From JAKFWF01 sp031367505 (GTDB lineage Bacteria; Pseudomonadota; Alphaproteobacteria; Rhizobiales; Hyphomicrobiaceae), in NCBI GenBank assembly GCA_031367505.1, contig JANLPY010000673.1, forward strand, positions 5,392-69,391: a stretch of DNA of 64,000 nucleotides. The letters are read 5' to 3'. The translations under genes and the position numbers were made by a program. Shown here piece by piece: positions 16,583 to 24,728 of the stretch (positions within the stretch are counted from its first letter, which is position 1; each line of letters opens with the position of its first letter). The notes under the pieces were generated by a model, which had not been told where the DNA came from, did not search any database, and worked only from the letters and a program-made list of their open reading frames with translations.

Positions 16583-17290
16583 CTATTTTGCGGCGACAAA
16601 CGGCGGCAACGTAACCCGTCGCATGGGTCCGGCGACGCGCTCGAACGCTGCCGCCAGCGCCATATCGACGTCGGTCATCGACAAGACCAGCCCCAAATCC
16701 GCCAAGCTGGTGACGCCGTGACGGTTGACGCCGCAGGGAACGATGCCGCTGAAGTGCTCGAGGTTCGGTTCGACGTTCAAGCTCAGGCCATGGAAACTGA
16801 TCCATCGGCGAAGCCTCAATCCGATCGCCGCGATCTTGTCTTCGGCGTCTTGCCCTCGATCGGGGCGGCGCACCCAAACCCCCACTCGGTCCGGTCTCAC
16901 CTCGCCCTTCACGTTGAAGGTGGCCAGCGTGGCGATGATCCAATGTTCGAGCAGGGTGACGAGGGAGCGCACATCCCGGCCCCGTACGCGCAGATCGAGC
17001 ATCACGTAAGCGATGCGCTGGCCCGGGCCGTGATAGGTATATTGGCCGCCCCGTCCGGTCTCGTAAACCGGGAAGCGATCGGGTTGCAGAAGGTCGGCAA
17101 GCCGGGCGCTGGTACCGGCGGTGTAGATCGGCGGGTGTTCGAGTAACCATATCAACTCGGGTGCGGTACCAGCGGCGATCCGCTCGATCCGGTCCTCCAT
17201 CACGGCAATAGCGGTCTCGTAAGGCACAGGGGTATCGCTGATCGCCCAGTCCACGATGGCGGGGCTGTCCAATCGAGCTGAACCTGTCAT
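16583..17290 (-). CDS. lipB: Octanoyltransferase (lipoate biosynthesis)
   Basis: A 235-residue enzyme that moves octanoyl groups from acyl carrier protein to the lipoyl domains of 2-oxoacid dehydrogenases, the first committed step of lipoate synthesis. The signature GRGGQYTYHGPGQ is present, as are the lysine in DKIAAIGLRL and the nucleophilic cysteine in GIVPCGVNRHGVTSL. The ATG at 17290 gives MTGSARLDS; a TTG eight codons upstream is possible but has no better ribosome site. The segment VWVRRPDRGQDAEDK is a family-typical loop. It stands alone, facing the secreted-protein gene. Confidence 0.96.
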   Translation of the reverse strand: MTGSARLDSPAIVDWAISDTPVPYETAIAVMEDRIERIAAGTAPELIWLLEHPPIYTAGTSARLADLLQPDRFPVYETGRGGQYTYHGPGQRIAYVMLDLRVRGRDVRSLVTLLEHWIIATLATFNVKGEVRPDRVGVWVRRPDRGQDAEDKIAAIGLRLRRWISFHGLSLNVEPNLEHFSGIVPCGVNRHGVTSLADLGLVLSMTDVDMALAAAFERVAGPMRRVTLPPFVAAK

Positions 17291-17439
17291 GCGGATACCA
17301 TTGCTTGTGTCCAACCTGAACTAACGTGCGGGTTCGGTCTTGCGTTCGCCATTGGGGTCTGTTACTCGACCGCACCTCTGAAGGGCAAGGCAGTTGCTTT
17401 GCCGTTCAACTTGTATGGGATCGATAAGGTCTCATCGCT

Positions 17440-17524
17440 GCGGCCATGGCGGAATTGGTAGACGCACTACCTTGAGGTGGTAGCGGGGCAACCCGTGGAA
17501 GTTCGAGTCTTCTTGGCCGCACCA
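17440..17524 (+). tRNA. tRNA-Leu(GAG), CCA encoded
   Basis: The acceptor arms GCGGCCA and TGGCCGC close an 85-base cloverleaf. The anticodon arm is CTACC-TTGAGGT-GGTAG, giving anticodon GAG. A variable arm follows, as expected for a class II leucine tRNA, then a T arm with GTTCGAGTC. The gene encodes its own 3' ACCA. It reads CTC and CTT leucine codons. Confidence 0.95.
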
Positions 17525-17553
17525 GTTTAATGAAATTAGTAGCCGGGCGATGC

Positions 17554-17609
17554 GCTCATGACACCCCATGTCATGAGCAAGGCGTCATTGCTCGTGGCGC
17601 TTTGCGCCA
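17554..17609. repeat. Two perfect inverted repeats just after tRNA-Leu
   Basis: GCTCATGACA at 17554-17563 and TGTCATGAGC at 17569-17578 form a perfect ten-base-pair hairpin with loop CCCCA. At 17595-17609 TGGCGC and GCGCCA form a second with loop TTT, followed by AAATTT. Neither has a convincing T run, so they may be tRNA 3' processing or weak termination structures, or a protein binding site. Confidence 0.55.
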
Positions 17610-17790
17610 AATTTGCGCGCATTCATCGTGCGATCTAGTCGCCGTTAGCGGTGGTCCGTTGCTCCCCAATCGCCGCCTTCTCGACGAGGAATGGTTGCTG
17701 GGACAGATTTGGGCCAATCGGCTACATTGAGGGGCTAGGCTGCTATAGCTGAGGATGCCAGTTGAAGCGGTCTGGCTTTGAGTGAAATCC

Positions 17791-17961
17791 ATGGTTCAAA
17801 AAATCTACTGCGTGATGTGCGGCAAAGAGGGGTTCGACCCCGAAGCGCCGCCACAACAGGAGTTCTATCTTTGCGGTGACTGCGCGAAGTTCTGGTTTAA
17901 TGACTATTTGCGGCGTCTCAGAATACGCTTAAAAACTTGGCTGACACGGATATGGCAATAG
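17791..17961 (+). CDS. 56-residue zinc-ribbon-like small protein
   Basis: The frame gives MVQKIYCVMCGKEGFDPEAP and later FYLCGDCAKFWFNDY before a basic, aromatic end (RIRLKTWLTRIWQ). Two CxxC knuckles (cysteines 7 and 10, 28 and 31), 17 residues apart, are the arrangement of a small zinc ribbon. Basic tail residues would suit nucleic-acid binding. No family is recognised and the ribosome site is weak (GTGAAAT), so expression is uncertain. It lies between tRNA-Leu and the convergent polysaccharide deacetylase gene. Confidence 0.5.
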   Translation: MVQKIYCVMCGKEGFDPEAPPQQEFYLCGDCAKFWFNDYLRRLRIRLKTWLTRIWQ

Positions 17962-18104
17962 GAATTTTCTGACCGCATTCCTCAATTTGGGGATGTGCCT
18001 TCGTCCGCCCCAGCTCAACCTCAACCCAAATCCGCTGGCACAGCAAGTGGCGCTCCTTGCCCCCCTCGCTCGTTCGAAAGCCTGAACCTCTCCGCGTAAC
18101 CCGC

Positions 18105-19256
18105 TCAATCGATGGCGCTGCGCCGTAGGCGGGGCGCGGCAGTCGTCGTAATCCAGCCGCTGGAGAATGGCGTCGTCCAACCACTGCCGATCGCGGTTTG
18201 CGGTTCGCGGCGTGGCGGCCGATGCGCCGTTGATACGGCCGCCAACTTTCCTGGCGATGCCGCCGCAGAGGCATGCGCCGCCGAGCGTTTCGGAACCGGC
18301 TTGCGCGCAGCACCTTCGTTGGCCCCTGCGACATAAACTTTCGCTTCCGGGGCAACGATTGTTTCAGGCGTTTCGGGGGCGATGGCAGCATCGGGGCGCA
18401 GCGATGCCGCATAAAACGGAACTAGACGACCCTTGCCCGTGGGTTGAGCTTTGGCCAACGCCGGTGCCAACTGCGCTTCGTATCCAGGCGCCGGCTCGAA
18501 GTTCGCGGCCGGGCGCATGTGAACGACCGTGTAGCCGCGTGCTTTCAGTTCGGCCAGGATGACCGGCAAAGCGCGCGCGGTCGCGGCCTTTATATCGTGA
18601 AACAGCACGATGCCACCCTTGCGCGCTTCCACCTGGGCCAGCGTGTACTCGATCAAGCGGCTGGCATCGTGAATGTAGCTGTCGTTCGAGATGACATCGA
18701 CGGTGAAGGTCGCGACCTTGCGGTTTTGCAAGTGGGTCAGGAGCGCCGCATTGTCGTTGAGCCCGGGGAACCGGAAAAATGGCGCGATCGGTTGTCCGGC
18801 CGCCAATGCGACGGCCGCAAATCCGCGCTCCATTTCGTCGACGGCGGCCTCTGGTTTCATGCGGCGCAAGTTGAGGGGGTGCGACCAAGTGTGCGTGCCG
18901 AGCGTGTGCCCACGGGCCAGGATCTCGCGTGCGGTGGCCGGGTAGGCGATCGCCATGCGGCCGACGGAAAAGAACGTCGCTTTGGTGCAATGGTTCTCGA
19001 GGGTGTCGAGGATCGATTTGGTAACGCCGGGCATCGGACCGTCGTCGAAGGTGAGAACCACTTCCTTAGGCGCCAGGAAGTTTGATGCCCGCTGATATCC
19101 GGTGTGTTCGCCAAACAGCGGTCCGTTCGATGTGTCAATATTGGCGACGCGCGCTAATCCAATGCCCGAGCTCGGGTTACAGGCAGCGCTCGCACTGCCT
19201 GTGAAACCAAACGCTGCAATGATCGCCGAAACGATTGCCGAGCCGAAAGCGCGCAT
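18105..19256 (-). CDS. Polysaccharide deacetylase (NodB homology) family protein
   Basis: A 383-residue exported protein. The signal peptide (MRAFGSAIVSAIIAAFGFTG, cut after SASA) is followed by a NodB domain of about 200 residues. TFDDGPMPG supplies the catalytic Asp and metal Asp, GTHTWSHPLNL the metal His pair, and FRFPGLNDN and IVLFHDIKA the later motifs. Family members de-N-acetylate chitin-like or peptidoglycan sugars, or deformylate. After the domain, from about residue 290, the sequence is Ala/Pro/Lys-rich and apparently disordered, a sign of envelope attachment. The ATG at 19256 is preferred over the frame start at 19328 because it begins a proper signal peptide. Confidence 0.88.
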   Translation of the reverse strand: MRAFGSAIVSAIIAAFGFTGSASAACNPSSGIGLARVANIDTSNGPLFGEHTGYQRASNFLAPKEVVLTFDDGPMPGVTKSILDTLENHCTKATFFSVGRMAIAYPATAREILARGHTLGTHTWSHPLNLRRMKPEAAVDEMERGFAAVALAAGQPIAPFFRFPGLNDNAALLTHLQNRKVATFTVDVISNDSYIHDASRLIEYTLAQVEARKGGIVLFHDIKAATARALPVILAELKARGYTVVHMRPAANFEPAPGYEAQLAPALAKAQPTGKGRLVPFYAASLRPDAAIAPETPETIVAPEAKVYVAGANEGAARKPVPKRSAAHASAAASPGKLAAVSTAHRPPRREPQTAIGSGWTTPFSSGWITTTAAPRLRRSAID

Positions 19257-19394
19257 CCGATGTCTCCCGACAGTTCGAATCAACGCCACACAGACGCGCA
19301 TATTCGGGCGTTGCCGGATGCGAAGCAAGGTTGTTCGGAGCCGGTCGAGGCATTATGAGCGCCGCCAAGGCCGAACGGCTACAACGTGGGCGTG

Positions 19395-19862
19395 CTACTT
19401 GGCGATTTCGGCGTCGAGTTTGCCGAACATATAGGCCCATTTTTGGGTCTGCGTTTCAACCAGCTCTGACATGTTGCTGCGCAGCGTTGCCAGCAATTCG
19501 CAATCGGGTTTCGCCGAACCAGCCCCTTCGCCACCGAGATTGTTGATCTTCATCAGGTATTCGGCGGATTTCTGGTCGAACTCGGTTATGCGCTCGTCGG
19601 CAACCAAGGGGGCGGCGGCCTTGACGAATTCCTCCGTGCTCCAACCCCGCTTGTCTCTGAGCGCGCGCAACCGATCTTGAAAGTCCGGGGTGTTGCGATT
19701 GGTCATTTCGCGGAGCGTCGCCGACGCCGTGCCGACCGCCGATTCGAAATCGGCTCGCTCACATTGCTGGGCATGAGCGGTCGCAGCGAGACACGCTGAC
19801 CAAGCGCTGAGCGCAAGGTTGATCGAAATTCGTCTAAGCACTGCACCCGAGCATCGTTTCAT
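19395..19862 (-). CDS. Secreted hypothetical protein
   Basis: A 155-residue protein with a signal peptide ending at CLAATAHAQQ. The mature chain is helical and carries two cysteines, one just after the cleavage site (QQCERADFE) and one late (KPDCELLATLRS), likely joined by a disulfide in the periplasm. The segment RGWSTEEFVKAAAPLVADER has a helix-cap pattern. No family is recognised. It is divergent from the DUF599 gene and 66 bases from the polysaccharide deacetylase start side, on the same strand, so it might be expressed ahead of that gene. Confidence 0.7.
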   Translation of the reverse strand: MKRCSGAVLRRISINLALSAWSACLAATAHAQQCERADFESAVGTASATLREMTNRNTPDFQDRLRALRDKRGWSTEEFVKAAAPLVADERITEFDQKSAEYLMKINNLGGEGAGSAKPDCELLATLRSNMSELVETQTQKWAYMFGKLDAEIAK

Positions 19863-20013
19863 GCTCTACCCTTGCTGCCTCTCGTGCGTCCAAGCAAGCA
19901 TGTCAGTGCGCGTGCCCACTTAGTGTTGCATTATCGCACTTGCTGGAGGGGGAACGCATCGCGGTACTTGGCCGAAGGCGCGTGCTTGGTTAGGCCGTAA
20001 CCTGTGCGGCTTT

Positions 20014-20727
20014 TTGTTCGGAACTGGGGCGATTACGTTGGACACCTGGATAGACGCCAATTCTGCAGCGATAGCGTTCGGCTGGTTCATCCTTTCGATC
20101 TTCGGTTACCGGCTGCTGGCGGAGCGAGAGTTGTTCGAAAGCCGCAGTATCGTTGGTGCAGTGCAAAAACAGCGCGTCGCATGGATGCGCAATATGGCGC
20201 GCCGCGAGAACCGGGTGATCGACGGCGTCGTGCTGCAGAGTCTAGGGCAAGGCAACGCATTCTTTGCATCGACGAGCGCAATCGCGATCGGCGGGCTGGC
20301 GGCCATCATGGGATCGGGCGACAAGGTCCAGGCCCTGCTCGAACGGCTACCCTACGTCGCAAAATCCTCGCCTGAAAGCTGGGAGCTCAAGATTTTGCTG
20401 CTGATGGCAATTTTTATTTTCGCGTTTTTCAAATTTGCCTGGGCCTTTCGCCTGTCCCATTACACAGGGATTATGATTGGTGCTACGCCGATATTCCAGG
20501 CAGGCAACGAAGTTGTTTGCGATGCTCATGCTGAACGTACAGCTCGGCTGATCGGGATCGCCGCAGAGCATGCGAATAGCGGGTTGCGCTCTTTCTATTA
20601 TGCGATCGCGGCACTCGCCTGGTTCTTCCATCTGTGGGCGTTTGTCGCAGCAACCACCTGGGTATTGGTGATACTCATCCGGCGCGACTTCTTCTCCCGC
20701 TCCCGCGTCATTCTGCAGGGCGGCTAA
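20014..20727 (+). CDS. DUF599 family membrane protein
   Basis: A 237-residue membrane protein with four hydrophobic segments (about residues 17-35, 85-100, 126-145 and 200-225). The conserved features of DUF599 are visible: an early aromatic GY in LSIFGYRLL, RRENRVIDGVVLQSLGQGNAF FASTSAI before the second helix, and RSFYYAIAALAWFFH near the end. Function is unknown. The start is a TTG (20014); another TTG eight codons later is possible. Its last 20 bases overlap the end of the convergent AraC-type gene. Confidence 0.82.
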   Translation: MFGTGAITLDTWIDANSAAIAFGWFILSIFGYRLLAERELFESRSIVGAVQKQRVAWMRNMARRENRVIDGVVLQSLGQGNAFFASTSAIAIGGLAAIMGSGDKVQALLERLPYVAKSSPESWELKILLLMAIFIFAFFKFAWAFRLSHYTGIMIGATPIFQAGNEVVCDAHAERTARLIGIAAEHANSGLRSFYYAIAALAWFFHLWAFVAATTWVLVILIRRDFFSRSRVILQGG

Positions 20728-21778
20728 ATTCCACAGATTCATATGTCGCTTGCGCACGTAGTTTTTTGCGATAGGTGCTCGGTGTCGTCTTGAACTGTCG
20801 CTGGCACCAGCGCGTGAACGCCGACAGTTCGGAGAAGCCGAGCAAGCTTGCGATTTTCGTTAGATTGTAACCGCTGTCGCGCAAGTAACGCTCAGCCGCG
20901 ATGACGCGTGTCACCAACAGAATTTTCTCATACGAGGTTGCTTCTTGTTCAAGCCGCCATTGCAATGATCGCACCGGTAGTTCCATTGCGGATGCGATGT
21001 TTTCGAGTCCAAACGGTTCTCCCGCGGCCAACTTTTTTTCGAGCAGCTTGTGCAGGGTTGCAGCGTCGTCGTCGGGCGCCGCTTGACTGGCCTCCAGCTT
21101 CTGGTCGCCCAACTCGCGGATACTTTCGAACAACCCTTCCAACAACTTAGGCATGGCTTTGCCCAGTGCTGTTGGATCGAGCGCGATTGCGTTCCTCGTT
21201 TGATCGAATTTAAGGCGGGAGCCAAAGGCTTGGATATAGCCTGGGATGGTTTCTGGGGCCGGCGATCGATGCTGGAATTCTGTGATCAGTGGCTGCCAGC
21301 TTTGGCCGAGCGCCAGCCGCAAACGAAGAATGAGGGTCGACAGCGAGAAGGCAGTATATTGTGTAGTTGGTGCAGTGATGGATAGCGGCCACGAAAAAGT
21401 GAACCACCCGATGCCTGAGATTTCTTCGAATTTTGGGTTCAGTTTAGTCGTATGGATTTCCAAGTATTTGCTCAGCGCCGCTAGCGCGTCGCGCACCGTT
21501 GGTGCCGACATCATCAAATGTCCGAGCAGGCCCGACGCACCAATTGGAAATGCCAGGGCATAAGTCGTCCCGAATGATGGATCAGAGATGCGGTGGGCCA
21601 CGCGCTCGAACAGGCTTATGGCCATGTTGAGCGGAATGGGAAAATTACCGTCGACGATCGCCCGTGGATCAATGCCCTCTGCGTCCAGCAAAGCCACGAT
21701 ATCGACATCATGCGCACGAAGATACTCAGGCAACGCCGCCAGCACGCTGGCACGCACAGAAGGTTCATTTAGCGGCAA
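20708..21778 (-). CDS. AraC-family transcriptional regulator (arabinose-binding-like type)
   Basis: A 356-residue regulator. The N-terminal 200 residues are an AraC 'arabinose-binding domain' of the OruR/ArgR-like kind (PIGASGLLGHLMMSAPTVRD). The C-terminal AraC/XylS DNA-binding domain holds two helix-turn-helix units, around LENIASAMELPVRSLQWRL and NLTKIASLLGFSELSAFTRW, ending FKTTPSTYRKKLRA. Relatives control amino-acid, amine or lipid catabolism and often act near their own gene. The divergent MarR-family gene on the other side of a 199-base gap is a possible partner or target, but that is inference. Confidence 0.92.
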   Translation of the reverse strand: MPLNEPSVRASVLAALPEYLRAHDVDIVALLDAEGIDPRAIVDGNFPIPLNMAISLFERVAHRISDPSFGTTYALAFPIGASGLLGHLMMSAPTVRDALAALSKYLEIHTTKLNPKFEEISGIGWFTFSWPLSITAPTTQYTAFSLSTLILRLRLALGQSWQPLITEFQHRSPAPETIPGYIQAFGSRLKFDQTRNAIALDPTALGKAMPKLLEGLFESIRELGDQKLEASQAAPDDDAATLHKLLEKKLAAGEPFGLENIASAMELPVRSLQWRLEQEATSYEKILLVTRVIAAERYLRDSGYNLTKIASLLGFSELSAFTRWCQRQFKTTPSTYRKKLRAQATYESVEFSRPAE

Positions 21779-21977
21779 CTGAATACTCCTCCCGCGGGAG
21801 TTTCAAGTCTTGGCGCAACGCTTGCTGCAAGTATACGGTCCTGATGTTAATTGCCTTGCACGCGCGGTCAAGTCGTTGACTTGGCTATTCTGTATTCAGA
21901 GGAACAATTGCAGCGTTCAGACGTTTGTAAACCGGACGCGCTGTCCTTCCAATTTAAACCGACGAGGACTATTCGGA

Positions 21978-22508
21978 ATGACCAAAACATCGAATGGAAA
22001 ATCACACGATGTTTCCGCGATTCATCTGCTGCATCGTGCGGGCCAGTGTGCCGACGAATTGTTTGCCATGAACACCGGAAAAACTGATTTGACGCCTCGG
22101 CAATTTGCTGTTCTGTCGACTGTGGCACAGACCGAAGACGTCAGCCAGACGTCGATCGTCGATGCGACGGGGATCGACCGGTCGACGCTTGCCGACATTG
22201 TGCGCCGATTGGTCGAGCGTGGCCTGCTGGCGCGGCGCCGGACCAAACAGGATGCACGGATGTATGCTGTTAGACTATCTGCCGCAGGCCGTGCCGCAGT
22301 GGACGCAGCGTCTGCGGGCGCCATCGAGACGAACGACACAATTCTCGGCGCATTGCCGGCAAGTCAGCGAGCCGTTTTCGTCAATGCACTGCAAAAGATC
22401 GTTCAAACGATGGGCCCGATCAGCAGCGCCCGTGTCGCTTCGAAATCTCGCGTCCGTGCGGCGGCGGTGAAGGATGAAATACGTCGCAGCCGGCGCATTG
22501 GGACATAG
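21978..22508 (+). CDS. MarR-family transcriptional regulator
   Basis: A 176-residue winged helix-turn-helix protein. The core runs from FAMNTGKTDLTPRQFAVLS to a recognition region VDATGIDRSTLADIVRRLVE and the wing RRRTKQDARMYAVRLSAAG. A basic tail (KSRVRAAAVKDEIRRSRRIG) follows, longer than in most MarR proteins. MarR dimers usually repress their own or adjacent genes and respond to phenolic ligands or oxidation. The ATG at 21978 was chosen over earlier in-frame codons because it is preceded by GAGGACT and gives a normal N-terminus. A terminator lies about 80 bases downstream. Confidence 0.88.
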   Translation: MTKTSNGKSHDVSAIHLLHRAGQCADELFAMNTGKTDLTPRQFAVLSTVAQTEDVSQTSIVDATGIDRSTLADIVRRLVERGLLARRRTKQDARMYAVRLSAAGRAAVDAASAGAIETNDTILGALPASQRAVFVNALQKIVQTMGPISSARVASKSRVRAAAVKDEIRRSRRIGT

Positions 22509-22590
22509 GGTGCGTCGCGACATAAGGCGTGCCGGGATATAACCGGCACTGACGGAGCGGTCTAAAGCCGGTCCGCTGTGAAAATTGAGC

Positions 22591-22625
22591 AAGCGCGCGG
22601 CATCCCAGTGCCCGCGCTTTTTTTT
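22591..22625 (+). terminator. Intrinsic terminator between marR-type gene and glyA
   Basis: AGCGCG-C-GGCA pairs with TGCC-CGCGCT around the loop TCCCAG, with one bulged C, and eight Ts follow. It separates the MarR transcript from glyA. Confidence 0.85.
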
Positions 22626-22668
22626 GCCTTACAAATGCGGAAGGACCAATTTTGCACAACTGCACGCA

Positions 22669-22682
22669 CATGATACGTCATG
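22669..22682. promoter_or_regulatory. Possible operator upstream of glyA
   Basis: CATGA-TACG-TCATG is a perfect interrupted palindrome 135 bases before the glyA start, in a 308-base gap that otherwise holds only the terminator. No glycine riboswitch is seen here. A role in controlling glyA is conjecture from position and symmetry. Confidence 0.25.
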
Positions 22683-22816
22683 GTTTCGTCTGAGTTGCTA
22701 TCGGAAAACCACTTCACACGTGTCCGGAAGCGCTCTAAGGGGCGCTCGTGAACGAAGATGATCGCACTTAATCTGCGATCTCTACATCCTGTTTGACGAT
22801 GCAAGAGGCACAACCG

Positions 22817-24115
22817 ATGGCACAGTCCGCCAAATCTTTGAGTAGCAACCCGTTTTTTGCGGAATCGCTGCAGCAGCGTGACCCAGAAATCGCTGCCGCG
22901 GTAGCCAAGGAGCTTGGGCGCCAACAGAACGAAATCGAGCTCATCGCCTCCGAGAATATCGTCAGCCGCGCGGTGCTGGAAGCGGCCGGACCGGTGCTCA
23001 CCAACAAGTATGCTGAAGGCTACCCAGGCAAGCGGTACTACGGCGGTTGCCAGTACGTTGACATTGCCGAGACGCTCGCGATCGAGCGGGCCACCAAATT
23101 ATTCGGCTGCAACTTTGCCAACGTTCAGCCACCCACCGGCGCTCAAGCCAACCAGGCCGTCTTTTTTGCGTGCTTGAAGCCTGGCGATACCTTCATGGGG
23201 CTTGATCTCGCAGCCGGCGGACATTTGACGCATGGCTCCCCGGTCAACCAGTCGGGCAAGTGGTTCAATGTCGTGCCGTACACGGTGCGCGCTGACGACC
23301 AAACGATCGACATGGACGAGGTGGCGCGGATCGCACGCGGTGCCAAGCCGAAGCTGATCATCGCTGGCGGGTCGGCCTATTCGAGGTTCTGGGATTTCAA
23401 ACGTTTCCGCGAGATTGCTGATGAAGTTGGTGCCGTGTTCATGGTCGATATGGCTCACTTCGCCGGATTGGTGGCTGGCGGCGCGCACCCCTCGCCATTC
23501 CCGCATGCGCACGTGGTGACGACGACCACGCATAAAACCCTGCGCGGTCCACGTGGCGGTTTGATCCTCACCAACGACGAGGAGATGGCGAAGAAGATCA
23601 ACTCAGCCGTATTCCCCGGCATTCAAGGCGGACCGTTGATGCACATCATTGCCGCCAAGGCCGTGGCGTTTGGCGAAGCATTGCGCCCGGACTTCAAGGA
23701 CTATGCCGCTCAAGTCGTTGCCAATGCCAAGGTGCTGGCCGAGACCATCAAGGCGGCGGGTTTCGACATCGTAACTGGCGGCACCGACAATCACCTGATG
23801 CTGGTTGATTTGCGCCCCAAAAAGCTGACCGGCGCGAAATCGGAACGCGCGCTCGGCCGTGCTCACATTACGTGCAACAAAAATGGCGTGCCCCTCGATC
23901 CGGAAAAGCCTTGGGTCACATCCGGCGTGCGGCTGGGAACCCCGGCTGGCACGACGCGCGGTTTTGGCACAGCCGAATTCCGCGACGTTGGCCGCATGGT
24001 CTCGGAGGTGTTGACTGCAATCGCGCAGACGCCGGATGGCTCGGCACCGCTCGTCGAAGAGCGCATCAAGGAAGAAGCAATTGCGCTGTGCCGCCGTTTC
24101 CCGATTTATGGATGA
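22817..24115 (+). CDS. glyA: Serine hydroxymethyltransferase
   Basis: A 432-residue pyridoxal-phosphate enzyme that converts serine and tetrahydrofolate to glycine and 5,10-methylene-tetrahydrofolate in the cytoplasm. Marks include NEIELIASENIVS, KYAEGYPGKRYYGGC, the internal-aldimine lysine in VVTTTTHKTLRGPRGG, and TSGVRLGTPAGTTRGFG. The ATG at 22817 is chosen because AAGAGG lies eight bases upstream; in-frame ATG at 22799 and TTG at 22793 precede that site. Length fits the alphaproteobacterial family. It is followed by nrdR after 92 bases, the standard neighbour in this order. Confidence 0.97.
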   Translation: MAQSAKSLSSNPFFAESLQQRDPEIAAAVAKELGRQQNEIELIASENIVSRAVLEAAGPVLTNKYAEGYPGKRYYGGCQYVDIAETLAIERATKLFGCNFANVQPPTGAQANQAVFFACLKPGDTFMGLDLAAGGHLTHGSPVNQSGKWFNVVPYTVRADDQTIDMDEVARIARGAKPKLIIAGGSAYSRFWDFKRFREIADEVGAVFMVDMAHFAGLVAGGAHPSPFPHAHVVTTTTHKTLRGPRGGLILTNDEEMAKKINSAVFPGIQGGPLMHIIAAKAVAFGEALRPDFKDYAAQVVANAKVLAETIKAAGFDIVTGGTDNHLMLVDLRPKKLTGAKSERALGRAHITCNKNGVPLDPEKPWVTSGVRLGTPAGTTRGFGTAEFRDVGRMVSEVLTAIAQTPDGSAPLVEERIKEEAIALCRRFPIYG

Positions 24116-24207
24116 AATGTAGGTTGGCTTAGCGCCCAGCTTGAGCAGCAGTCCAACCTGCAAGACGGCCCCGGCATCGATGGTAAGTGAAGGAAAGAGC
24201 CAACACC

Positions 24208-24723
24208 GTGCGCTGCCCCTATTGCGCTTCACCCGACAGCCAGGTCAAAGATAGTCGGCCGGCCGAGGAGAACGTTGCGATCCGCCGCCGCCGGGTATGT
24301 CCCGACTGTGGCGGCCGTTTCACGACGTTCGAACGCGTACAGCTGCGTGAGTTGACCGTCGTCAAGCGCGCGGGAAAAAAAGTGCCGTTCGACCGGGATA
24401 AACTGCTGGGTTCGGTCGAGATCGCGTTACGCAAGCGTCCGGTAGAGCCTGAGCGTATCGAGCGTATGGTGTCGGGTATCGTGCGCCGCCTGGAGAGTTC
24501 GGGTGAAAGCGAAGTTGCTTCTTCGGTCATCGGTGAAATGGTGATCGAGGGTCTGAAGGGGCTTGATCCGGTGGCCTACGTCCGTTTCGCCTCGGTTTAC
24601 CGCGACTTCCGCGAGGTGTCGGACTTCCAACAGGTGCTGAGCGAGATCGCACGCGAAACGACAGATGGCGAGCCCATGAGCGACGAGCCCAAAGACTTGG
24701 GCGCCGCCGCTAAACGGCAGTAA
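24208..24723 (+). CDS. nrdR: Ribonucleotide reductase transcriptional repressor
   Basis: A 171-residue repressor of ribonucleotide reductase genes. It begins with the four-cysteine zinc ribbon (CPYC at residues 3-6 and CPDC at 31-34), followed by an ATP-cone domain from about residue 49 (LTVVKRAGKKVPFDRDKL) that senses ATP and dATP. The family ending YVRFASVYRDF is present. The start is GTG, giving the invariant N-terminus MRCPYC, with AAGGAAAGAG upstream. The C-terminal 20 residues are an acidic extension. It lies between glyA and ribD, as is usual in Hyphomicrobiales. Confidence 0.97.
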   Translation: MRCPYCASPDSQVKDSRPAEENVAIRRRRVCPDCGGRFTTFERVQLRELTVVKRAGKKVPFDRDKLLGSVEIALRKRPVEPERIERMVSGIVRRLESSGESEVASSVIGEMVIEGLKGLDPVAYVRFASVYRDFREVSDFQQVLSEIARETTDGEPMSDEPKDLGAAAKRQ

Positions 24724-24728
24724 TTCCC

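Noticed and set aside
17530..17730. A 66-codon forward frame right after tRNA-Leu
   Set aside because: It runs through two perfect hairpins, lacks a ribosome site and has no protein-like pattern apart from open frame.
22509..22816. Glycine riboswitch upstream of glyA
   Set aside because: The region shows only the terminator and a small palindrome; no tandem aptamer-like conserved segments are visible.
24116..24728. FMN riboswitch ahead of the rib genes
   Set aside because: The gap before nrdR and the junction before ribD are too short or lack the conserved RFN segments, so none is present here.
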